This document shows positions 1 through 10,900 of a stretch of DNA of 64,000 nucleotides, one piece after another. Position numbers and translations under genes: made by a program. The stretch's first letter is position 1; the number at the start of each line of letters is the position of its first letter. Source of the DNA: Petrolisthes cinctipes (Eukaryota > Arthropoda > Malacostraca > Decapoda > Porcellanidae); contig JAWQEG010000369.1 of the NCBI GenBank assembly GCA_033782935.1, positions 439,501 to 503,500 of the forward strand. The letters are read 5' to 3'. Under the pieces are notes generated by a model that saw only the letters and a list, made by a program, of their open reading frames with translations, was not told where the DNA came from and made no database searches.

Positions 1-88
1 ATGTACAGATCGCTTCTGGGACCCAAAAATATCGAATTTTCGGGTGTTTTGAGCCAGAATTTGAGATATAAACGGGTACAGAAGATGC
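1..88 (+). repeat. 88-bp subunit a (first half of monomer)
   Basis: The first half of the 176-bp monomer aligns without gaps to the second half. Shared landmarks at the same offset are ATG.ACA.ATCG at 1-12, TGGG at 17-20, AAAATATCGA at about 26-35, TTTT, TGTTTTG.GCC at about 45-55, and ATA near 68-70. Using the typical monomer I count about 60 identities in 88 positions, far above chance for this composition. The subunit carries the CGGG motif and the conserved GAGCCTGAATTTGAG block. It appears to be the more conserved half between monomers. Confidence 0.85.
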
Positions 89-176
89 ATGCACATATCG
101 AATTTGGGCACCCAAAGTATCGATTTTGAGCATGTTTTGGTTCTGTATGTTGAAAACATTCTAGCAAAGAGTAGGC
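89..176 (+). repeat. 88-bp subunit b (second half of monomer)
   Basis: This is the diverged partner of subunit a, in direct orientation and exactly 88 bp downstream. It begins ATGCACATATCG, matching ATGTACAGATCG of subunit a. It contains AAAATATCGAT, which includes a perfect ATCGAT site in most monomers, then ATGTTTTGGGCC and the tail. Most subfamily-specific variation lies here: the patch after ATATCGAC, and tails such as CTAGCACTGAGTAGGC, CTAACACGGAGTAGGC, CTAGCAAAGAGTAGGC and CTAACACGGAGTAGTC. I saw no register slips of 88 bp, so present-day homogenisation works on the 176-bp dimer. Confidence 0.83.
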
Positions 177-1583
177 ATGTACAAATCGCTTCTGGGACCC
201 AAAAATATCGAATTTTCGGGTGTTTTGAGCCTGAATTTGAGATATAAACGATTACAAAAGATTCATGAACATATCGACTTTAGACACTTAAAATATCGAT
301 TTATATCATGTTTTGAGCCTATATTTTGAAAACATTCCAGCACTGAGTAGGCATGTACAGATCGCTTCTGGGAACGAAAATTTTTGAATTTTCGGGTGTT
401 TTGAGCCTGAATTTGAGATATAAACGGGTACAGAAGATGCATGCACATATCGACTTTGGGCACCCAAAATATCGATTTTTAACACGTTTTGGGCCTATAT
501 TTAGAAAATATTCTAGCACTAAGTAGGCATGTACAGATCGCTTCTGGGACCCAAAAATATCGAATTTTCGGGGGTTTTGAGCCTCAATTTGAGATATAAA
601 CGGGTACATAAGATGCATGCACATATCTACTTTAGACACCTAAAATATCGATTTTTAGCATGTTTTGAGCCTATATTTTGAAAACATTCCAGCACTGAGT
701 AGGGATGCACATATCGCTTCTGGGACTCAAAAATATCGAATTTTCGGGTGTTTTGAGCCTGAATTTGAGATATAAACGGGTACCGAAGATACATGCACAT
801 ATCGACTTTGGACACCTAAAATATCGGTTTTAGCATGTTTTGAGCCTATATTTTGAAAACATTCCAGCACTGAGTAGGCATGTACAGATCGCTTCTGGGA
901 CCCAAAAATATTGAATTTTCGGGTGTTTGAACCTGAATTTGAGATATAAACGGGTACTGAAGATGCATGCACATATCGACTTTTTGCACCTGAAATATCG
1001 ATTTTGAGCATGTTTTGGGTCTGTATCTTGAAAACAAACTAGCAAGGAGTAGGCATGTACAGATCGCTTCTGGGACCCAAAAATATCGAATTTTCGGGGG
1101 TTTTGAGCCTGAATTTGGGATATAAACAGATACAGAAGATACATACACATATCGACTTTGTGCACCTAAAATATCGATTTTCAGCATGTTTTGGGCCTGT
1201 ATTTTGAAAATACTCTAACAGGGAGTAGGCATGTACAGATCGCTTCTGGGACCCAAAAATATCGAATTTTCGAGTGTTTTGAGCCTGAATTTGAGATATA
1301 AACGGGTACAGAAGATGCATGAACATATCGACTTTAGACACTTAAAATATCGATTTATATCATGTTTTGGGCCTATATTTTGAAAACATTCCAGCACTGA
1401 GTAGGCATGTACAGAACGCTTCTGGGAACAAAATTTTTTTGAATTTTCGGGTGTTTTGAGCCTGAATTTGAGATATAAGCGGGTACATAAGATGCATGCA
1501 CATATCGACTTTAGACACTTAAAAAATCGATTTTTAGCATGTATTGGACCTATATTTTGAAAATATTCTAGCACTGAGTAGGC

Positions 1584-1749
1584 ATGTACAGATTACTTCT
1601 GGAACCCAAAAATATCGAATTTTCGGGTGTTTTGAGCCTGAATTTGAGATACAGAAGATTCATACACATATTGACTTTGGGCACCTAAATTATCGATTTT
1701 CAGAATGTTTTGGGGCTTTATTTTGAAAATACTCTAACACAGAGTTGGC
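1584..1749 (+). repeat. Short monomer (166 bp) with 10-bp deletion
   Basis: Monomer starts at 1,584 and 1,750 are 166 bp apart. At 1,646-1,656 the sequence reads GAGATACAGAAG, where other monomers have GAGATATAAACGGGTACAG. Ten bases are missing. The matching monomer in the second duplication copy (near 6,390-6,400) is full length, so the deletion most likely arose in this copy after the duplication. Confidence 0.92.
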
Positions 1750-3234
1750 ATGTACAGATCGCTTCTGGGACCAAAAAATATCGAATTTTCGGGTGTTTTG
1801 AGCCAGAATTTGAGATATAAACGGGTACCGATGATGCATGCACATATCGACTTTGGACACCTAAAATATCGATTTTTAGCATGTTTTGAGCCTATATTTT
1901 GAAAACATTCCAGCACTGAGTAGGCATGTACAGATCGCTTCTGGGACCCAAAAATATTGAATTTTCGGGTGTTTGAACCTGAATTTGAGATATAAACGGG
2001 TACTGAAGATGCATGCACATATCGACTTTTTGCACCTGAAATATCGATTTTGAGCATGTTTTGGGTCTGTATCTTGAAAACAAACTAGCAAGGAGTAGGC
2101 ATGTACAGATTGCTTCTGGGACCCAAAAATATCGAATTTTTGAGTGTTATGAGCCTTAATTTGAGATATAAACAGGTACAGAAGATGCATGCACATATCG
2201 ACTTTGGGCACCCAAAATATCGATTTTTAGCATGTTTTGGGCCTGTATTCTGAAAATACTCTAACACGGAGTAGTCATGTACAGATCGCTTCTGGGACCC
2301 AAAAATATCCACTTTTCGAGTGTTTTGAGCTTGAATTTAAGATATAAACGGGTACAGAAGATGCATGCACATATCGACTTTTGGCACCCAAAATATTAAT
2401 TTTTAGCATGATTTGGGCCTATATTTTGAAAATATTCTAGCACTGAGTAGGCATGTACAGATCGCTTCTGGGACCAAAAAATATCGAATTTTCGGGTGTT
2501 ATGAGCCTTAATTTGAGATATAAACAGGTACAGAAGATGCATGCACATATCGACTTTGGGCACCCAAAATATCGATTTTTAGCATGTTTTGGGCCTGTAT
2601 TCTGAAAATACTCTAGCAGAGAGTAGGCATGTACAGATCGCTTCTGGGACCCAAAAATATCGAATTTTCGGGTGTTTTGAGCCTGCATTTGGGATATAAA
2701 CGGGTACAGAAGATGCATGCACATATCGACTTTTGCAGCTATAATATCGATTTTTAGCATGTTTTGGGCCTATATCTTCAATATATTTTAGTACTAAGTA
2801 GACATGTTCATATTGCTTCTGGGACCCAAAAATATCAAATTTTCGGGTGTTTTGAGCCTGAATTTGAGATATAAAAGGGTACAGAAGATGCATACACATA
2901 TTGACTTTGGGCACCTAAAATATCGATTTTCAGCATATTTTGGGCCTGCATTTTGAAAATACTCTAACACAGAGTAGGAATGTACAGAACGCTTCTGGGA
3001 CCCAAAAATATCGAATTTTCGGGTGTTTTGAGCCTGAATTTGACATATAAACGGGTACTGAAGATGCATGCACATATGGACTTTTTGCACCTAAAATATC
3101 GATTTTGAGCATGTTTTGGGTGTGTACCTTGAAAACATTCAAGCACTGAGTAGGAATGTACAGATTACTTCTGGGACCCAAAAGTATTGAATTTTCGTGT
3201 GTTTTGAGCCTGAATTTGAGATATAAACAGGTAC

Positions 3235-4738
3235 AGAAGATGCATGCACATATCGACTTTGGGCACCCAAAATATCGATTTTGAGCATGTTTTGGGCCTG
3301 TATTCTGAAAATACTCTAACACGGAGTAGTCATGTACAGATCGCTTCTGGGACCCAAAAATATCCACTTTTCGAGTGTTTTGAGCTTGAATTTAAGATAT
3401 AAACGGGTACAGAAGATGCATGCACATATCGACTTTTGGCACCCAAAATATTGATTTTTAGCATGTTTTGGGCCTATATTTGTAAAATATTCTAGCACTG
3501 AGTAGGCATGTACAGATCGCTTCTGGGACCAAAAAATATCGAATTTTCGGGTGTTTTGAGCCTGAATTTGAGATATAAACGGGTACAGAAGATTCATACA
3601 CATATTGACTTTGGGCACCTAAATTATCGATTTTCAGCATGTTTTGGGGCTTGATTTTGAAAATACTCTAACACAGAGTAGGCATGTACAGATCGCTTCT
3701 GGGACCCAAAAATATCGAATTTTCGGGTGTTTTGAGCCAGAATTTGAGATATAAACGGGTACAGAAGATGCATGCACATATCGAATTTGGACACCCAAAG
3801 TATCGATTTTGAGCATGTTTTGGGTCTGTATGTTGAAAACATTCTAGCAAAGAGTAGGCATGTACAAATCGCTTCTGGGACCCAAAAATATCGAATTTTC
3901 GGGTGTTTTGAGCCTGAATTTGAGATATAAACGATTACAAAAGATTCATGAACATATCGACTTTAGACACTTAAAATATCGATTTATATCATGTTTTGAG
4001 CCTATATTTTGAAAATATTCCAGCACTGAGTAGGCATGTACAGATCGCTTCTGGGAACGAAAAATTTTGAATTTTCGGGTGTTTTGAGTCTGAATTTGAG
4101 ATATAAACGGGTACAGAAGATGCATGCACATATCGACTTTGGGCACCCAAAATATCGATTTTTAACACGTTTTGGGCCTATATTTAGAAAATATTCTAGC
4201 ACTAAGTAGGCATGTACAGATCGCTTCTGGGACCCAAAAATATCGAATTTTCGGGTGTTTAGAGCCTCAATTTGAGATATAAACGGGTACAGAAGATGCA
4301 TGCACATATCTACTTTAGACACCTAAAATATCGATTTTTAGCATGTTTTGAGCCTATATTTTGAAAACATTCCAGCACTGAGTAGGCATGTACAGATCTC
4401 TTCTGGGACCCAAAAATATTGAATTTTCGGGTGTTTGAACCTGAATTTGAGATATAAACGGGTACTGAAGATGCATGCACATATCGACTTTTTGCACCTG
4501 AAATATCGATTTTGAGCATGTTTTGGGTCTGTATCTTGAAAACAAACTAGCAAGGAGTAGGAATGTACAGATTGCTTCTGGGACCCAAAAATATTGAATT
4601 TTTGAGTGTTATGAGCCTTAATTTGAGATATAAACAGGTACAGAAGATTCATACACATATTGACTTTGGGCACCTAAATTATCGATTTTCAGCATGTTTT
4701 GGGGCTTTATTTTAAAAATACTCTAACACAGAGTAGGC
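3235..4738 (+). repeat. Rearranged monomers between the two large copies
   Basis: About 8.5 monomers assembled from pieces of the flanking copies. 3,240-3,500 resembles 2,190-2,450 at an offset of about 1,055 (6 monomers); both carry the rare ATATCCACTTTTCGAG variant. From about 3,686 the order follows that seen at 1 and at 4,739, so a 6-monomer unit of about 1,055 bp ends at 4,738 and is followed by its longer relative. Around 4,330-4,560 one monomer present in the relative (about 5,365-5,560) is missing. 4,560-4,738 joins a TGTTATGAGCC-type front to a different back. Confidence 0.75.
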
Positions 4739-7700
4739 ATGTACAGATCGCTTCTGGGACCCAAAAATATCGAATTTTCGGGTGTTTTGAGCCAGAATTT
4801 GAGATATAAACGGGTACAGAAGATGCATGCACATATCGAATTTGGGCACCCAAAGTATCGATTTTGAGCATGTTTTGGTTCTGTATGTTGAAAACATTCT
4901 AGCAAAGAGTAGGCATGTACAAATCGCTTCTGGGACCCAAAAATATCGAATTTTCGGGTGTTTTGAGCCTGAATTTGAGATATAAACGATTACAAAAGAT
5001 TCATGAACATATCGACTTTAGACACTTAAAATATCGATTTATATCATGTTTTGAGCCTATATTTTGAAAACATTCCAGCACTGAGTAGGCATGTACAGAT
5101 CGCTTCTGGGAACGAAAATTTTTGAATTTTCGGGTGTTTTGAGCCTGAATTTGAGATATAAACGGGTACAGAAGATGCATGCACATATCGACTTTGGGCA
5201 CCCAAAATATCGATTTTTAACACGTTTTGGGCCTATATTTAGAAAATATTCTAGCACTAAGTAGGCATGTACAGATCGCTTCTGGGACCCAAAAATATCG
5301 AATTTTCGGGGGTTTTGAGCCTCAATTTGAGATATAAACGGGTACATAAGATGCATGCACATATCTACTTTAGACACCTAAAATATCGATTTTTAGCATG
5401 TTTTGAGCCTATATTTTGAAAACATTCCAGCACTGAGTAGGGATGCACATATCGCTTCTGGGACTCAAAAATATCGAATTTTCGGGTGTTTTGAGCCTGA
5501 ATTTGAGATATAAACGGGTACCGAAGATACATGCACATATCGACTTTGGACACCTAAAATATCGGTTTTAGCATGTTTTGAGCCTATATTTTGAAAACAT
5601 TCCAGCACTGAGTAGGCATGTACAGATCGCTTCTGGGACCCAAAAATATCGAATTTTCGGGTGTTTGAACCTGAATTTGAGATATAAACGGGTACTGAAG
5701 ATGCATGCACATATCGACTTTTTGCACCTGAAATATCGATTTTGAGCATGTTTTGGGTCTGTATCTTGAAAACAAACTAGCAAGGAGTAGGCATGTACAG
5801 ATCGCTTCTGGGACCCAAAAATATCGAATTTTCGGGGGTTTTGAGCCTGAATTTGGGATATAAACAGATACAGAAGATACATACACATATCGACTTTGTG
5901 CACCTAAAATATCGATTTTCAGCATGTTTTGGGCCTGTATTTTGAAAATACTCTAACAGGGAGTAGGCATGTACAGATCGCTTCTGGGACCCAAAAATAT
6001 CGAATTTTCGAGTGTTTTGAGCCTGAATTTGAGATATAAACGGGTACAGAAGATGCATGAACATATCGACTTTAGACACTTAAAATATCGATTTATATCA
6101 TGTTTTGGGCCTATATTTTGAAAACATTCCAGCACTGAGTAGGCATGTACAGAACGCTTCTGGGAACAAAATTTTTTTGAATTTTCGGGTGTTTTGAGCC
6201 TGAATTTGAGATATAAGCGGGTACATAAGATGCATGCACATATCGACTTTAGACACTTAAAAAATCGATTTTTAGCATGTATTGGACCTATATTTTGAAA
6301 ATATTCTAGCACTGAGTAGGCATGTACAGATTACTTCTGGAACCCAAAAATATCGAATTTTCGGGTGTTTTGAGACTGAATTTGAGATATAAACGGGTAC
6401 AGAAGATTCATACACATATTGACTTTGGGCACCTAAATTATCGATTTTCAGCATGTTTTGGGGCTTTATTTTGAAAATACTCTAACACAGAGTTGGCATG
6501 TACAGATCGCTTCTGGGACCAAAAAATATCGAATTTTCGGGTGTTTTGAGCCAGAATTTGAGATATAAACGGGTACCGATGATGCATGCACATATCGACT
6601 TTGGACACCTAAAATATCGATTTTTAGCATGTTTTGAGCCTATATTTTGAAAACATTCCAGCACTGAGTAGGCATGTACAGATCGCTTCTGGGACCCAAA
6701 AATATTGAATTTTCGGGTGTTTGAACCTGAATTTGAGATATAAACGGGTACTGAAGATGCATGCACATATCGACTTTTTGCACCTGAAATATCGATTTTG
6801 AGCATGTTTTGGGTCTGTATCTTGAAAACAAACTAGCAAGGAGTAGGCATGTACAGATTGCTTCTGGGACCCAAAAATATCGAATTTTTGAGTGTTATGA
6901 GCCTTAATTTGAGATATAAACAGGTACAGAAGATGCATGCACATATCGACTTTGGGCACCCAAAATATCGATTTTTAGCATGTTTTGGGCCTGTATTCTG
7001 AAAATACTCTAACACGGAGTAGTCATGTACAGATCGCTTCTGGGACCCAAAAATATCCACTTTTCGAGTGTTTTGAGCTTGAATTTAAGATATAAACGGG
7101 TACAGAAGATGCATGCACATATCGACTTTTGGCACCCAAAATATTAATTTTTAGCATGATTTGGGCCTATATTTTGAAAATATTCTAGCACTGAGTAGGC
7201 ATGTACAGATCGCTTCTGGGACCAAAAAATATCGAATTTTCGGGTGTTATGAGCCTTAATTTGAGATATAAACAGGTACAGAAGATGCATGCACATATCG
7301 ACTTTGGGCACCCAAAATATCGATTTTTAGCATGTTTTGGGCCTGTATTCTGAAAATACTCTAGCAGAGAGTAGGCATGTACAGATCGCTTCTGGGACCC
7401 AAAAATATCGAATTTTCGGGTGTTTTGAGCCTGCATTTGGGATATAAACGGGTACAGAAGATGCATGCACATATCGACTTTTGCAGCTATAATATCGATT
7501 TTTAGCATGTTTTGGGCCTATATCTTCAATATATTTTAGTACTAAGTAGACATGTTCATATTGCTTCTGGGACCCAAAAATATCAAATTTTCGGGTGTTT
7601 TGAGCCTGAATTTGAGATATAAAAGGGTACAGAAGATGCATACACATATTGACTTTGGGCACCTAAAATATCGATTTTCAGCATATTTTGGGCCTGCATT

Positions 7701-7982
7701 TTGAAAATACTCTAACACAGAGTAGGAATGTACAGAACGCTTCTGGGACCCAAAAATATCGAATTTTCGGGTGTTTTGAGCCTGAATTTGACATATAAAC
7801 GGGTACTGAAGATGCATGCACATATGGACTTTTTGCACCTAAAATATCGATTTTGAGCATGTTTTGGGTCTGTACCTTGAAAACATTCAAGCACTGAGTA
7901 GGAATGTACAGATTACTTCTGGGACCCAAAAGTATTGAATTTTCGTGTGTTTTGAGCCTGAATTTGAGATATAAACAGGTAC
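4739..7982 (+). repeat. 27-monomer-spaced duplication, copy 2
   Basis: This block matches 1-3,234 (see that entry). It keeps the 10 bp missing from copy 1 near position 1,650. It contains the same order of subfamily markers: GGGATGCACATATCGC near 5,440, ATATCGGTTTTAGC near 5,560, AGTGTTATGAGCC near 6,890 and ATATCCACTTTTCGAG near 7,055. The match stops at 7,983. Confidence 0.9.
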
Positions 7983-10900
7983 TGAAGATGCATGCACATA
8001 TCGACTTTTTCCACCTAAAATATCGATTTTGAGCATGTTTTGGGTCTGTATCTTGAAAACATTCCAGCAAAGAGTAGGCATGTACAAATCGCTTATGGGA
8101 CCCAAAAATATCGAATTTTCGGGTGTTTTGAGCCTGAATTTTAAATATAAACGGGTACAGAAGATGCATGTACATATCGACTTTAGACACTTAAAATATC
8201 GATTTTTATCATGTTTTGAGCCTATATTTTGAAAACATTCCAGCACTGAGTAGGCATGTACAGATCGCTTTTGGGAACTAAAAATTTTGAATTTTCGGGT
8301 GTTTTGAGTCTGAATTTGAGATATAAACGGGTAAAGAAGATGCATGCACATATCGACTTTAGACACCTAAAATATTGATTTTTAGCATGTTTTGAGCCTA
8401 TATTTTAAAAACATTCTAGTACTGAGTAGGCATGCACAGATCGCTTCTGGGACCAAAAAATATCGAATTTTCGGGTGTTTTGAGCCTGAATTTGAGATAT
8501 AAACGGGTACTGAAGATGCATTCACATATCGACTTTTTCCACCTAAAATATCGATTTTGAGCATGTTTTGGGTCTGTATCTTGAAAACATTCTAGCAAAG
8601 AGTAGGCATGTACAAATCGCTTATGGGACCCAAAAACATCGAATTTTCGGGTGTTTTGAGCCTGAATTTGAGATATAAACGGGTACAGAAGATACATGAA
8701 CATATCGACTTTAGACACTTAAAATATCGATTTTTATCATGTTTTTGAGCCTATATTTTGAAAACATTCCAGCACTGATTAGGCATGTACAGATCGCTTC
8801 TGGGAACGAAAAATATTGAATTTTCGGGTGTTTTGAGCCTGAATTTGAGATATAAACCGGTATTGAAGATGCATGCACATATCGACTTCTTGCACCTAAA
8901 ATATCGATTTTGAGCATGTTTTGGGTCTGTATCTTGAATACATTCTAGCACTAAGTAGGCATGTAGAGATCGCTTCTGGGACCCAAAAATATCGAATTTT
9001 CGGGGGTTTTGAGCCTGAATTTGGGATATAAACGGATACAGAAGATGCATGCACATATCTACTTTAGACACCTAAAATATCGATTTTTAGCATGTTTTGA
9101 GCCTATATTTTGAAAACATTCCAGCACTGAGTAGGCATGACCATATCGCTTCTGGGACCCAAAAATATCGAATTTTCGGGTGTTTTGAGCCTGAATTTGA
9201 GATATAAACGGGTACCGAAGATGCATGCACATATCGACTTTGGACACCTAAAATATCGATTTTTAGCATGTTTTGAGCCTATATTTTGAAAACATTCCAG
9301 CACTGAGTAGGCATGTACAGATCGCTTCTGGGACCCAAAAATATCGAATTTTTGGGTGTTATGAGCCTTAATTTGAGATATAAACAGGTACAGAAGATGC
9401 ATGCACATATCGACTTTGGGCACCCAAAATATTGATTTTTAGCATGTTTTGGGCCTGTATTCTGAAAATACTCTAACACGGAGTAGTCATGTACAGATCG
9501 CTTCTGGGACACAAAAATATCCAATTTTCGAGTGTTTTGAGCTTGAATTTAAGATATAAACGGGTACAGAAGATGCATGCACATATCGACTTTTGGCACC
9601 CAAAATATTGATTTTTAGCATGTTTTGGGCCTATATTTTGAAAATATTCTAGCACTGAGTACGCATGTACAGATCGCTTCTGCGACTAAAAAATATCGAA
9701 TTTTCAGGTGTTTTGAGCCTGAATTTGGGATATAAACGGGTACAGAAGATGCATTCACATATTGACTTTGGGCACCTAAAATATCGATTTTCAGCATGTT
9801 TTGGGCCTGTATTTTGAAAATACTCTAACACGGAGTAGGCATGTACAGATCGCTTCTGGGACCCAAAAATATCGAATTTTCGGGTGTTTTGAGCCTGAAT
9901 TTGAGATATAAACGGGTACAGAAGATGCATGCACATATCGACTTTTGCACCTATAATATCGATTTTTAGCATGTTTTGGACCTATATCTTCAATATATTT
10001 TAGCACTAAGTAGACATGTTCATATTGCTTCTGGGACCCAAAAATATCGAATTTTCGGGTGTTTTGAGCCTGAATTTGAGATATAAAAGGGTACAGAAGA
10101 TGCATACACTTTTTGACTTTGGGCACCTAAAATATCGATTTTCAGCATGTTTTGGGCCTGCATTTTGAAAATACTCTAACACAGAGTAGGCATGTACAGA
10201 TCGCTTCTGGGACCCAAAAATATCGAATTTTCGGGTGTTTTGAGCCTGAATTTGAGATATAAACGGGTACAGAAGATAAATGAACATATCGACTTTAGAC
10301 ACTTAAAATATCGATTTTTATCATGTTTTTGAGCCTATATTTTGAAAACATTCCAGCAGTGAGTAGGCATGTACAGATCGCTTCTGGGACCCAAAAATAT
10401 CGAATTTTCGGGTGTTTTGAGCCTGAATTTGAGATATAAACGGATACAGAAGATGCATACACATATCGACTATGTGCACCTAAAATATCGATTTTTAGCA
10501 TGTTTTGGGCCTGTATTTTTAAAATACTTTAACAGAGAGTAGGCATGTACAGATCGCTTCTGGGACCCAAAAATATCGAATTTTCGGGTGTTTTGAGCCT
10601 GAATTTTAAATATAAACGGGTACAGAAGATGCATGTACATATCGACTTTAGACACTTAAAATATCGATTTTTATCATGTTTTGAGCCTATATTTTGAAAA
10701 CATTCCAGCACTGAGTAGGCATGTACAGATCGCTTTTGGGAACTAAAAATTTTGAATTTTCGGGTGTTTTAAGTCTGAATTTGAGAGATACACGGGTACA
10801 GAAGATGCATGCACATATCGACTTTAGACACCTAAAAAATCGATTTTTAGCATGTTTTGGACCTATATTTTGAAAATATTCTAGCACTGAGTAGGCATGT

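Larger units (their letters stand above)
1..176 (+). repeat. Reference monomer (first complete unit)
   Basis: This is the first complete 176-bp unit and sets the monomer coordinates used in this annotation. Positions 1-60 are well conserved across the window. Positions about 102-112 (after ATATCGAC) and about 140-170 (tail) are the main subfamily-defining patches. This particular copy has CATATCGAATTTGGGCACCC and a GTTCTGTATGTTG tail, a subtype seen again at 3,686 and 4,739. Since 176 is 3 x 58 + 2, the reading frame shifts with every monomer, so the unit cannot be a coding repeat. Confidence 0.95.
1..3234 (+). repeat. 27-monomer-spaced duplication, copy 1
   Basis: This block of about 18.4 monomers matches 4,739-7,982 almost base for base. 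The offset is 4,738 up to about position 1,650 and 4,748 after it. The change is caused by a 10-bp deletion in this copy. The offset of 4,748 is 27 x 176 minus 4. The copy is cut by the start of the window, so its true left edge is unknown. Similarity ends at 3,235, where GTACAGAAG here faces GTACTGAAG in the other copy. Only a few substitutions were seen, for example ATTGAA against ATCGAA near 911/5,650. Confidence 0.9.

Noticed and set aside
29..46. CENP-B-box-like string ATATCGAATTTTCGGGT in each monomer
   Set aside because: The CENP-B box core NTTCGNNNNANNCGGGN needs nine bases between the two C of CG and CGGG. Here there are eight, the first T is A and the central A is missing. The CGGG match is probably chance.
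61..80. TATA-like GATATAAAC as a promoter in each monomer
   Set aside because: It is part of the repeat, lies at a fixed place in nearly all units, and no gene follows. Satellite transcription is possible but cannot be inferred from this motif.
89..132. A deeper 22-bp sub-period (ATATCGA at 95 and 117; at 7 and 29 in the first half)
   Set aside because: The first two 22-bp quarters of subunit b agree at about 14 of 22 positions, but the other quarters fall to about 9 and 5 of 22. The support is too weak for a 22-bp ancestor.
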